A DNA stretch of 64,000 bases, from contig OY970823.1 of the NCBI GenBank assembly GCA_963853835.1, positions 50,133,808 to 50,197,807 of the forward strand, read 5' to 3'. Under the pieces are notes generated by a model. That model had not been told where the DNA came from. It did not search any database and was given only the letters and a program-made list of their open reading frames with translations. The DNA is from Calendula officinalis. Taxonomy: Eukaryota > Streptophyta > Magnoliopsida > Asterales > Asteraceae. Each line of letters begins with the position of its first letter. Within the stretch, counting starts at the first letter, position 1. Shown here piece by piece: positions 1 to 10,900 of the stretch. A program made the translations under genes and the position numbers.

Positions 1-1894
1 AATTGTCCACATGAGGAAGAATCCCAACCGCCAAATTGATCAAAATTATGATCACAAGTGTAATCAGGGCTGCAACCTTAAAAAAAACACATTTCAGACC
101 ACAAAAAATAATTAATATCAATTGTGTAGTTAAATAACAAATATACCTTGTTGGCATAAATAGTCCAGTTAGTTAAAAGTTCTGACAACATTGCTCCAAG
201 AAGCCCAAACAGAGCACCAGATGCACCAACTGAAATATTACTTTTTATAAAAAGAGTAGAAAGTATGCTCCCACCGATTCCAGATAACAAGTAGATTGCT
301 CCTACTCGTGCTGCAATGTTAAAATTAATAATTTAATAAAATGTTTTTTTTTTTAAATTAAGGTTTGAAAATAGAGAGGAGAAACGTACCGAACCCGAAT
401 TGTTGCTCGAGGCGGATACCGATGAAGACCAAACTTAACATGTTTGCAAGCAAATGAACAACTCCTGCGTGTAACCAAATACAAGAGACGAGTCTCCATG
501 CTTGGTTATCGTGCACCACCTTTTGCCACTCAAGACCTCCCAATTTTTCCAGTCTACAAAACAAATGTATAATTTGTATTCATTTTAAGCCTCTCAAAAT
601 GTGCTTCATAAAAGTAAACTTGTATGTAGGGGTGACAATTTCTGGCACGACACTAAATCTGACATGAAACTGACACCAAAATAAACAAGTTTGGGTTGAG
701 ATAAACAAGTTTCGGGTCAGTCTTGGGTTGACTCAACTAATCTGTTTATTAAACGGGTTAGGTTCGGGTCGGTGATCATTTAAATGGGTTGACCCGCCAA
801 CCCGTAACTATTAAAATAATATTTTAAAAATATATATTTATACTCAATTTATAGTTTACTAGTTCAAACGTAACTAATAGTTACATAAAAACTAAAAGGA
901 CTACTTAATAACTTAGGTGTTTTGGTAAATTGTTATGAATTTGTGGAATAACAACACCCTATTTAACCCGTTTAATTAAACGCGTTATATGGATAGTGTT
1001 CGGGTTGAAGATAAACATGTAAGGGTGGAGATATTTGACCCGTTTAGGTTGGTTTCAAGTTGAATGTTTCTGACCCGCCAAACCGACTTGAATTTTAACC
1101 CTTCGTATGTGGTCCATTTTGAACATGAGTAGTTGATTACTTTCCCATAATCTTAAGATCAGGCAAAAGTAAACCCTAATTGGAAGATTAAGAATAAATC
1201 AATGGCTTACACAACACATCCCAAATCATTATAACTGAATCCAATCACATAAAACCAAAATTGAGCAAGTAGATATAAACTAACCCTCCAAAGTGAAAAA
1301 AGATCCTAAAGATCACAAGACCATAACTTTTACACAAGAAGTGCCTAAAAGTATCTAATTGTTTCAAAAAAGAAAAGAAACAACACTTAGAATCTTCAAT
1401 AAACACGCATAAAAGAGTGTAATTATGAAGAAAGCATCAAATTCTAATCAAGATTCAACCTTTATACAAAAAAGAGCTAAACGGAGTATGCAAGAAAACA
1501 CTTCCGATCCAAACAAAAAAAAAGCCCTAAATCATCAATCAAACGCAAAAACTCAAATTGGGGTATATCAGAAAACTTACGTAGAAGAAGAAGGCCCAAA
1601 AAGGGGATTTTCTTTAAGAGGCTGAAAAGAAAGCCGACCCAAAAACCTAGCAACACAATTCCCTTCAAGATTCGAATTATGATTCTTAGGGCAATCATTA
1701 ATGACCATGATTACGACAAACATGGCCACATTTGCAACAACAATCATCGGAACAAGCCACGAAGTCCATTGTTTTTCCAATGATTCAGTGTAGTACGGAG
1801 ATGATGATGACGTGTAATAATTGGACGACGGTGGTGGTGGTGCGCCCCTGTTCTTTGAGCTTCCACTGCTTTCAAGATCTCTGTTACCCATCAC
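1..1894 (-). CDS. Rhomboid-like intramembrane serine protease (RBL1/RBL2 type), 5' part
   Basis: Polytopic membrane serine protease that cleaves transmembrane substrates; plant RBL1/RBL2 relatives act in the secretory pathway (family knowledge). Four exons read on the minus strand: 1581-1894, 390-553, 147-310 and 1-76, all with GT-AG borders and matching phases (for example AC|A across intron 1). The N-terminus is Ser/Pro-rich and cytosolic-looking, followed by a first membrane segment (WLVPMIVVANVAMFVVIMV). Exon 2 holds WLHAGVVHLLANM; exon 3 holds the catalytic GASGALFG serine motif; exon 4 ends ILPHVDN, just before the expected catalytic-His segment, which lies outside the window. Two in-frame ATGs (1892-1894, 1889-1891) could start translation. 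Intron 1 carries a probable hAT MITE. No break is seen in the visible part. Confidence 0.9.
627..1101. mobile_element. hAT-type MITE in intron 1 of the rhomboid gene
   Basis: Starts TAGGGGTGACAATTT and ends AATTTTAACCC, imperfect inverted ends. Flanks cttgtatg and ttcgtatg look like a decayed 8-bp target duplication. The interior repeats the GGGTTGACCCG theme in both orientations. It resembles the better supported TAGGGGTG elements at 31534, 34209 and 48218. The ends are not exact. Confidence 0.45.
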
Positions 1895-3300
1895 ACAAAA
1901 TTCGATTTAGATTCAAACCCAGAAATCTCTTTTTCCAATTTGATGTCGAATTGGTGTGTATATATGTAGCATTTGTTTGTTGTTTGAGGAGTGAGTAGCT
2001 TGGAAGAGATGTATGGAAGATGCTAGAGACGAATTTAATCGCCGGAAATGAAAGAAAGCGACGGTGAACGGTGGTAATGGTATTGATATGCGGTTGCTTG
2101 TCTGTCTACTTTAGGTTAGGTCACCTGGTAATCTGTCAAACTTTTTTGTTTTTGTATCGATTATCTTTAATTAACGTCATTCCTACTGTTTATTACGGGG
2201 TAACTTCCTAGTAAATATTATGTATTTGTAGACTATTACTATCTCCATTTCCATATTAAAATAACTCATACATTTTATATTTAAAGATATAACAAAATAA
2301 GTGATATGATACTAAAACTTATTTTATTTAGTAAAGAAATAAGATTCTTTCTCTACTAAATATCTACTTTAATAAAGTGAAAGTATCATTTTATCATTAT
2401 TTTTACTTTTAAACATTATTAATATTATTTTAATGAAAAGAAGTAAGATCAACTATCTACTAACTATCAACTTTAATTTATTTTAAACTAATTTTTATTT
2501 TTTTTCCTAAAAAATCATGTTTTTCAAATTTATCACTTATTTTGATAGGAAGATAGTATATTATATCTATTACATTAACCATATAATGTATATTTACTCA
2601 TATACCCTTAATAAAAATAAGTTACACTAATAGCCCCTCCACTTTTAAGCCCTCTACTTTTTTAAAATTTCTAAAACAACCCCTCCACTTTTAATACCAT
2701 ATCGTGTCTATACCCTTAATGAAAATAAGTTACACTAATAGCCCCTCCACTTTTAAGCCCTCTACTTTTAAAATTTTCTAAAACACCCCCTCCAATTTTA
2801 AGCATTGCTAATTTCATTTATAAGTTTAAATGTTTTCTAAAGTTATATTTCTTCCGTTTCAAAATAAGTAATACATTTTTATTTTATGTTTTTTTTTTTC
2901 AAAACAAGTTATACACTTTGAAAAAAATACCTTATTTGGCAAAAAAAACAATAGTGAAACACCCACTCACTTACTATTTTATTTAATTTTATTTAATTTA
3001 GTGAAATAATCTATTTATCGTTAATTTTAGTTTTAAAAATTATTAAACTTACTTTAATCAAAGTGTCACGCGCTTTGCGGATACTCTAGAGTCGACGTGG
3101 ATGAACATTTATGTCCTTAAAGGGTTTTTCTTCTCATATGAAATATCTTTTCACCCTCATTTTATTTTTTAAATATAAAATGACATCTAACGTAAAGTTA
3201 GTATATTTATTTGAGAGTTATGCTATTGAAAATATATTGTAATACATATTTTGTTATCTTAATATAAAACAAATTTTTGAGTGTTGTATGAATATATCAG
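1895..3300. other. Rhomboid upstream region and AT-rich intergenic DNA
   Basis: The first ~200 bp should hold the 5' UTR and promoter of the rhomboid gene (minus strand); no clear TATA box was fixed. Beyond that the sequence is AT-rich with no coding signal. It contains a 108-bp tandem duplication and a one-sided Stowaway-like end near 2855 (cttccgtttcaaaataagt). Confidence 0.5.
2602..2806. repeat. Two-copy tandem duplication, period 108 bp
   Basis: The segment starting atacccttaat, running through aagttacactaatagcccct and ctccacttttaagccctct, occurs at 2602 and again at 2710 with few differences. Confidence 0.8.
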
Positions 3301-3363
3301 TAAGAAGTATTTTGAATAGTATATGAAAATCTCCGCGGCATCGCGCGGGTAAAAATCAACTAA
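3300..3363 (+). mobile_element. Helitron 3' terminus
   Basis: A GC-rich hairpin (CCGCGGCATCGCGCGGG, 3333-3349) is followed after about 10 nt by CTAA and then host T, matching the hairpin plus CTRR|T signature of Helitron 3' ends. The matching 5' TC end was not located; it would lie upstream. Confidence 0.5.
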
Positions 3364-4026
3364 TTATAAAACATAGTCTAAAAAATTGAATTTATAATAC
3401 ATGAAAAGTTTATAAAAAAAATCAGATTTTAGTTGATTGATAAATTTCATTTCTCCATTTGTATACATTTTTTTATTTTTAACTGGGTTGTTTTTGTATA
3501 TATTTTTTTATTTTAATTGACACCCAAAAAGTTCACATTTTAATTAAAAATCCAAAATTAAAAACCTAATCTAAACTTCATCTTCCTCATTTTTTTCCTT
3601 CCCCACAGCTCCCACCTAATTTTTCTTTCATCTTCACAGCTCCCCACCAGCTAAAAAGCCGCTCGATCAACTCGCCCCATGTCATTTCTACTCGTTCCCG
3701 TGGCCACGCCATGCCACGAAAACCCCTCACAGCGTGGTGGGGGCGGTGTTCCAAGCCCGAAAATAGTGTTCTTGCCAAGCCATGTCACCCACCAAACCAC
3801 GATGGATGTCCCATTCCGAAGAGTCTTAAAGAAATGATATTCATCTTTTACGTTGTTACTCATTTAAAAAATCATATGTAATCCACTAATTTTCTTTCAT
3901 AATATCATCATTTGATTTTGATACATGGCTTAATAAAATGGGTAGGCATATAAGTAAGCACAAAAGGTAAACACCAATATCATCACTCATTTTTTTAACG
4001 ACGAACAGGGCATGTGCTTCACGAAG
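3364..4026. other. Intergenic DNA, no recognised gene
   Basis: AT-rich apart from a GC-richer island at about 3590-3830. Short open frames there show no known domain and are not supported as genes. Confidence 0.4.
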
Positions 4027-4189
4027 TGGCGGACTCAGAAAAATGTTTGAGGGTTGCATAATTTTTTTATTCATACTATATAAAAATCATAAAAAAAGGG
4101 AAAAGTACGATTTCATAACATGTGTAAAAAAACGGCTAATAATTACATTCTAAAGTCGACCTCTTCATTCTTTCATTTTCTAAAAACGG

Positions 4190-4510
4190 TGGATCACACT
4201 TCTAATTGTAACATCTAAAAATATTATTATCCTACTTCACAAATTAACGCTTGATTAAAAAAATCAGCACCCATTTTATTGTGCAAATCGGTCTTTAGAA
4301 GCTTAATTGTAGAAAATCATCTTTCAACTGTTGTAGTTTAAACCGAAAAAACCAAAACCAACTTTAACAACCTATATACCAAAGGGAAATGACGATGTTT
4401 TCTTGTTTCCACAATTAAGCAAGAGAGATAAATTATTCCATTCAAGTTAACAAATCTATAGTCATGTAACAAAGGGTAATAATAGATTTTAAGTTGATCA
4501 AGAAGATATA
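4190..4510 (-). pseudogene. hAT transposase C-terminal dimerisation region (fragment)
   Basis: Read on the minus strand this gives segments such as FPLVYRLLKLVLV, VERxFSTIKLLKTDL and NKMGADFFNQ, the typical C-terminal dimerisation domain of plant TTF-type hAT transposases. Stops and small frame changes show it is dead. The upstream part of the same gene lies at 19867-20585, beyond the inserted copia element. Confidence 0.7.
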
Positions 4511-4808
4511 TGTAAACACTAATTCAATGCATAATCCATTGAATTCATGGCTAGATTTGAAGATGGATAGATTCAAGTGAGTTGGTTTTTAGAGAGAGAT
4601 ATCTAGAGAGAAGGGGGAGAAACACACACTTTCTAAATGATGAATTGGTTAATTGTGAGAAAGGGTTACATCATCATGATCACTAAACTAGCTAATTATC
4701 TCTAATTACATCAATTAAGCCCATAGTTATCCTTAATACAATGATTAAGCCCAAACCTCCCTAGGAATACACTAATTACATTAATTAAGTACAAAACTAT
4801 TCCTAACA
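4511..4808 (-). repeat. 3' LTR of the copia element
   Basis: On the plus strand it runs tgtaaacactaattc to tcctaaca, matching 19544-19866 but lacking 25 bp (taaactcacccttatatac and neighbours). Short LTR length is normal for copia. Confidence 0.9.
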
Positions 4809-4822
4809 ATCTCCCCCTTTTT
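4809..4822 (-). other. Copia polypurine tract
   Basis: atctcccccttttt on the plus strand is a purine run (AAAAAGGGGGAGAT) directly 5' of the 3' LTR on the coding strand, the expected plus-strand primer site. Confidence 0.75.
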
Positions 4823-5972
4823 GTGCTTAATGCACCACATCCCAGTCTTCATTCTTCGATTTCTTCTGTTGGCCCGTTGTCCTCTTCACACGTACTGACT
4901 AGGTTCATGCTCTCATTTCAAATTCTTGTACTGACCAAATGTTGGTAGAGAGTTTCGTATCTTCATGGAAAAGAGAATATGATTTGACGTTTACGTATTC
5001 TCATAAATTCTCTAAGTGGCTTGAGAAGTAAGTCAGAGTTCTGCCTTTGGCATGGAAGTGTTTTTCTGAAGTTCAAAAATATACCAAAGCAGAATTCTCT
5101 GAGTGGGTTGGTGTAATGCAGACTTAAAAGAATTGTTAGGTTAAGATTGATTGTTTTGGGAATGGAATATCAGTTGGGAAAGATTTGTTTGGGGTATCAG
5201 TTTAGCTAGGTTTTTGTTTTGGATTTTAGAGGTGGAGGTTTTATAGGGATAAGATGATGATGTTTTTGGTTAAGGAAGGAATGATTTGTAATTTTAAGAT
5301 TGAATGATTTAAACGATTAAGTTTTGGATTGAAATGGTTGAGTATTTGTGAGAGAACTTTCTATGAATGTATCGGTTTCTTCTTCTTCACAAATGTAAAT
5401 CGACGAAATGTAGACCCATAGATAGAGCGGTTAGCAGCGGAAGTCTTTTCTTGAAGTTGTGGCTTTGTCGATTTGTGATCCTTGATAATTGTTGTTAGGG
5501 TAAGATGTTGATAGAGTTTACGTTCCCCCTCAAACAGACAATTATTTCTTAACGGGAGTTGGATTAGACGAATTGATATTTACTCCCCGTTGGATCTTAC
5601 TCCCCCTTAACCAGTGCATATCGAAAATCTCCTAAATATTGTAAGCATTTTTTCTTTATAACAGGAACTTTTGTACTATATTCTCCCCCTCATGATGAAC
5701 AAGATGTATCTGAATCATCATGCAAAATGTGAAGTCCAGCGAGGTGGAATTAGGAAGAATTTTCAAAGCACATTGATAAACATGTGTTGAATAATGATAT
5801 ATTCATATTTTGAATGAATTAATATATAACACGTACATTTTATCAATTAGACCCAGATCGTAGTTGATAAAAATCTGACGTCTTTAACACTGTTTATGGT
5901 GTAGGAATTCGGTCGAATAATTTATCGTTTAATTCTTGTTGACCATTGTTGATGACATGAAAGAATTCGATC
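4823..5972. other. Left part of the copia 3' non-coding region
   Basis: Sequence between the polypurine tract and the gypsy insertion. No domain is recognised in any frame. It continues at 14356 beyond the gypsy element. Confidence 0.5.
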
Positions 5973-5977
5973 GTTCA

Positions 5978-7728
5978 TGTAACGACCCGAATTTGTAAAT
6001 AAATAAATTATATAAAAATATGATAATTATGGATAAATCATATAAAATACGTGGGAATTGGTTTCGTGTCGTTTGGACACCGTACGAGAAAGTTACGGGC
6101 GAAACCGGGTCGAGACAAGTTGGAAAAAGTGCAGCCTTGCTGCCATCAGGAGTTCGCGACGCGAACTATAAGTTCCCGATCGGGAACTTGCTCCAGGGAG
6201 TTTGGCCATGTGTCGCTAAGTAGTTCGCGACTAGAAAACGATCGCTAAGTATGCGTGTAGAAGGAGAGTTCGCGACGCGAACTATGGTCGCGTCGTGAAC
6301 TTGTGTCTGGCAGCATTAAAGTCGGGATTTGGCTCATTTATTGCCAAGTGAAACCCTAGTTCTTCTCTCTCGAGCTTGTGAGTGTTTTTGAGTGTAAAGC
6401 ATCATTTGGAGCAGATTTCTTGGTCAAATCTTGTGATTCTTCACTCCTAGTTGAAGACTTAAGGTATATCTTCAATCCTTGATCTTTGTAGCTTTAGATC
6501 TATGTATTTTAATGGTTGGGTTTGAAACCCTAGTTCTTGGGGTTATGGATTATGGTGATATAAATGGTGTATACACTTAATAGATGGTATATTAACAAAG
6601 GAAACAAGTGTATGATTATGATTTGTAAGAATCTTAAGGATTGGTTAAACCTAGGGTTGGTAAATCACCATATTTGGGGAAAGTGGATTGATGGGTGTTA
6701 TCTAGGGGTAGATGAACACATTGGTAGTAGTAATTGATGTTGATCATATTGTGATAATTGTATTAGGCTTTCGGTGAAGCCTTGGAAAATTGATTGGATT
6801 GAGAAACAAGAGTTTTGGTGTCAAGAACACGGGTGGAGCATCTTTATTGCTAAGGTGAGTACGTGTGGACTTTACTGAGTACATAGCCTATGAAATACAT
6901 TTTATTACTTGTGTTGTGGTCTATTTGCTTATTTGTGTAGACTAGTAGTTTATAGTTAGTTATACCGATAGTTGTATTGAACTAACTTGTTTGATGATAG
7001 ACGTGATAGCCGAGAGCTAGATTGACATAACCATCGAGTTATGATATGGTGAGATGATGTGATGATTCGGGGGATCCCCGGTCATGAGGTATGGAATGGG
7101 GAGCATTTGGGCGGATCCCCATCGGCCCATTCCATGATAGTAGTCTTGCTAACTGGAAGTAGTCCGGCGAGTAAGGCAGGTATTGGTAGATTGGGCGATT
7201 CCCTCTTGCCTTTACCTTGAAGCTTGTTAATGCGGGGGATCCCCGGTTAATAAGTTAATGTGGTTCTAGTTGGTTGGGGATGTCCCGACAACTAGGTATG
7301 ATTGCTAGGAAAGCAAGGTATTCGAGTCACAATAGGGTGACTGGATAGATGAATGATAGCTTATGAGCTTGCTTGTTTGTTTGTTTGTTTGTTTGTTTGT
7401 TTGTGATTCGGTTATTACTATTAACCTTGGGGTCTAAACCCATGTAGCTCACGAGACGTTTTTGTCTCACGTACTCCTTGTTTGTTTTGCTATGTACTCA
7501 GGTTCGGGATCGAAGGTTTAGGTGCGCATGGATAGAGATGCGGGACCTAGAATAGAAGAACTCTAGATTGGATTTAGTCTTAGCTTGGTTATGATATATT
7601 TTGTAACACCTACTTTTATACTCTGATTTCATACCAAGGTTTTTGTAAATCCGAATTGAGGATGTTCTTCTATTTATAAAATGTTTTATTTTGGCCGAAT
7701 TTTTGGTATTAAAATTTGAGGTGTTACA
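5978..7728 (+). repeat. 5' LTR of the intact gypsy element
   Basis: Begins TGTAACGACCCG and ends GAGGTGTTACA. It contains a palindrome cluster at 6151-6300, plant-leader-like text (aaaccctagttcttc) and a (TTTG)n run near 7375-7404. Offset to the 3' LTR is exactly 6622 bp at both ends, so there is no net indel. Confidence 0.97.
6151..6300. repeat. Cluster of short perfect palindromes in the LTR
   Basis: AGTTCGCGACGCGAACT occurs at 6151-6167 and 6267-6283; AAGTTCCCGATCGGGAACTT at 6170-6189 is a perfect 20-bp palindrome. The cluster sits between gtgcagccttgctgc and gcattaaagtcggg, which are conserved in related LTRs. Confidence 0.9.
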
Positions 7729-7731
7729 ACT

Positions 7732-7744
7732 TGGTATCAGAGCT
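7732..7744 (+). other. Primer binding site (tRNA-iMet)
   Basis: tggtatcagagct, three bases after the 5' LTR, matches the complement of the 3' end of plant initiator tRNA-Met (TGGTATCAGAGC). Confidence 0.92.
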
Positions 7745-7976
7745 ATAGTTTAAGCGAATTAGGTTGGATGACCATCCTAGTCTTAGACTGTAGCATTAGG
7801 AATATAAGATTCCTTGAGATCATAGGTTGACCTTGAGACTTTATACTAAGTTTAGGGTTGAACCTAGGGGACCGATGAATTTGATATGATTTTGGATATT
7901 GAGTCTTATGCGACTATTGGGTTGTACACAAGGTACTAAATGTTTAATGTCTTTCGTATAGTCTTGATTGAAAGAA

Positions 7977-10900
7977 ATGGTGACCACACGTAGAAGTGGT
8001 AAAGCCCCGGAGGGCCGTGAGGAGGAAGTACCTCCTGTTGAAAGGGTGGATGAGCAAGAAAGTCAACCATCAATGCATCGGGTTGATGAATCGGAGGTCG
8101 GAGCTAATAGAACTCCGGTGACCATGGCGGATCTCCAAACCATTATCGACCAAATCAAGGGAACGGTGGCCGAAGAAGTGCACCGTATTATTGGAGACCG
8201 TGAGAGGTCGGGTGGAGACCGGGAATCCGAGGCTAAGTCGGATGAGAAAACCGGAGGTAGTGGCACCGGGGAGGGGAAGTCCTCCACGGGCGGCCAAAGT
8301 GATGCTAGGGCTAGGCCCGTTGTGAAAGAAGGTTGTTCGTTTAAATCCTTCATGGCTTGTAAGCCAAATGTGTATACGGGTAGTTCGGACCCGAAAGTAA
8401 CGATGAGGTGGATCCGAGAAACCGAGAGGGTTATCGGAAGTAGTAAGTGTAAGGATGTTGATATGGTGACGTATGCGTCACAATTGTTGAAAGAAGATGC
8501 CATGGTGTGGTGGGATATTGTGTATGAGACCCTCGGGAAGGAGGTGGTGGAAAAGATGTCGTGGGATGAGTTCACCACGAGGTTGAAAAAGAAATTTTGT
8601 CCCGAAAGGGATTTGGAAAAGATGCATGAAAAGTTTGTGACCCTTAAGAAGGGTGATATGTCGGTGGAGGAATATTCGAGGGAGTTCACGGGATTGCTCC
8701 CGTTTGTTGCTAAAACCTACTCGGATGAGAGGTTGAGAGTGGTTCGGTATGCTAGCGGGCTACCGTGGGATTATCAATTGGAAGTGAAAAGGGCGGTCTC
8801 ACTAGATGAGGCTATTAGTGCCGCCCGGTGTGTAGAGGAGGTAAATGAGGCACGTGTTGCCGAAAGGGCCCATGTGGGCGAGAAGAGAAAAGCCGAGAGT
8901 GGCTCGGGTACTTATAAGAAGGGGAAGTTCACATCGAGCTTCTCTAAGCAAAGTAGTATTGGTTCGTGCAAGAAGTGCGGGAAGACTCATGCCGGCGTGT
9001 GCCGAGGGGAGTCGAAAACTTGTTATAATTGTGGGAAGCCGGGGCATATGGCCCGAGAATGCAAGTCTAAGTCTTTGGCCGAGATCGAGTGTTTCTCGTG
9101 CCACGATAAGGGGCACTATAGCAATGTGTGCCCAAAGAAGGGAACCGAGTCGATGGTGTCCACGGCTCAAAAGAAAGTGGAGCCGGCGAAGGTGAAGGGG
9201 CGGTCCTTCCAACTTACTCGGGAGGAGGCGAAGGAGGCACACGATGTGGTGTCAGGTATTCTATTCATTAACTCCTTGCCAACTCATATTTTATTTGATT
9301 CGGGTTCTAATTATTCGTTTGTGTCTTATGAGTTCGGTTGTAAATTGAATGTACCGTCCGAAAAGTTAGATGAAGTGTATGAGATAGAAGTAGCCGACGG
9401 GAAAACGTCTATGGTTGATTGTATTTATAGAAATTGTGAAATAGAAATAGACGGTAGAAAGTTTAAGGTGGATTTGTTGCCCATGGGAATTAGGGCGTTC
9501 GATGTGGTTATCGGTATGGATTGGTTGGGTATGCACCAAGCCAAGATTTTGTGTGGAAAGAAAATTGTGTCGATTAGGACACCCGAGAACGAGAAAGTGT
9601 ATGTGTATGGGGAGAAACGACATCACATGCCTAATGTGATTACCGCCATTAAGGCGAGAAAAAGTATATCGAAAGGTTGTACATCGTTTATTGCATATGT
9701 ATTAGATGGCCGAAAGGAAAAGAAGTCAATGGATGATGTCAAGATTATTCGGGATTTTCCCGAAGTTTTTCCCGATGACTTGCCCGGTTTGCCACCGGAG
9801 AGACAAGTCGAGTTTAAGATTGATCTAGTTCCGGGAGCGACGCCGATTGCTCGTGCTCCATATCGTTTAGCTCCCACCGAGATGCGGGAATTGATGACCC
9901 AATTGCAAGAATTGTTAGATAAAGGTTTTATTCGTCCGAGTTCGTCACCGTGGGGTGCACCGGTGTTATTTGTTAAAAAGAAAGACGGGTCGATGAGGAT
10001 GTGTATCGACTACCGGGAATTGAATAAGGTAACTATTAAGAACCGTTGCCCGTTGCCGAGAATTGACGACTTATTCGATCAATTGCAAGGTGCTAGTTAT
10101 TTCTCGAAGATTGATTTGAGGTCGGGTTATCACCAAGTTCGGGTGAAGGAAGGCGATACCGAGAAGACGGCTTTTCGTACACGTTATGGTCATTATGAAT
10201 TTCTAGTGATGTCGTTTGGTCTTACCAACGCACCGGCTATTTTTATGGATTTGATGAATCGGGTTTGTAAACCGTTTCTTGATAAGTTCTTGATCGTGTT
10301 CATCGATGATATTTTGATTTATTCGAAAACCGAGGAAGAACACGAAAGTCATTTGAGGCTTGTGTTGGATGTGTTAAAACGGGAAAGGCTGTATGCAAAA
10401 TTTTCAAAGTGTGAATTTTGGTTGCGGGAAGTACAATTCTTAGGTCACGTGGTGACGTGTGATGGTATTAAGGTTGATCCGTCCAAGATTGAAGCGGTGT
10501 CAAATTGGGAGCCTCCGAGGACTCCTACCGAGGTTAGAAGTTTTCTTGGATTAGCCGGTTATTACCGAAGATTTATACAAGATTTCTCGAGAATCGCGAT
10601 TCCACTCACGAAGTTAACGAGAAAAAGTGAGAAGTTTGTGTGGGAAAAGAAGCAAGAAGAGGCGTTTAAGTTGTTAAAAGAAAAGTTATGTAACGCGCCG
10701 ATCCTTACGTTACCGGATGGTATGGAAGATTTTGTGGTTTATAGTGATGCTTCGAATCAAGGGCTCGGTTGTGTGTTGATGCAAAGAGGAAAGGTGATCG
10801 CGTATGCCTCGCGACAATTGAAGAATGCGGAATTAAGGTACACAACACACGACTTGGAATTGGCGGCGATTATATTTGCCTTAAAGTTGTGGAGACATTA

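Noticed and set aside
1425..1998. Plus-strand ORFs overlapping rhomboid exon 1
   Set aside because: Antisense shadows of the rhomboid exon and intron.
3080..3100. ggatactctagagtcgacg looks like a cloning-vector polylinker (XbaI-SalI)
   Set aside because: Flanks continue as ordinary AT-rich plant DNA and the match breaks on both sides; chance or a Helitron end are enough.
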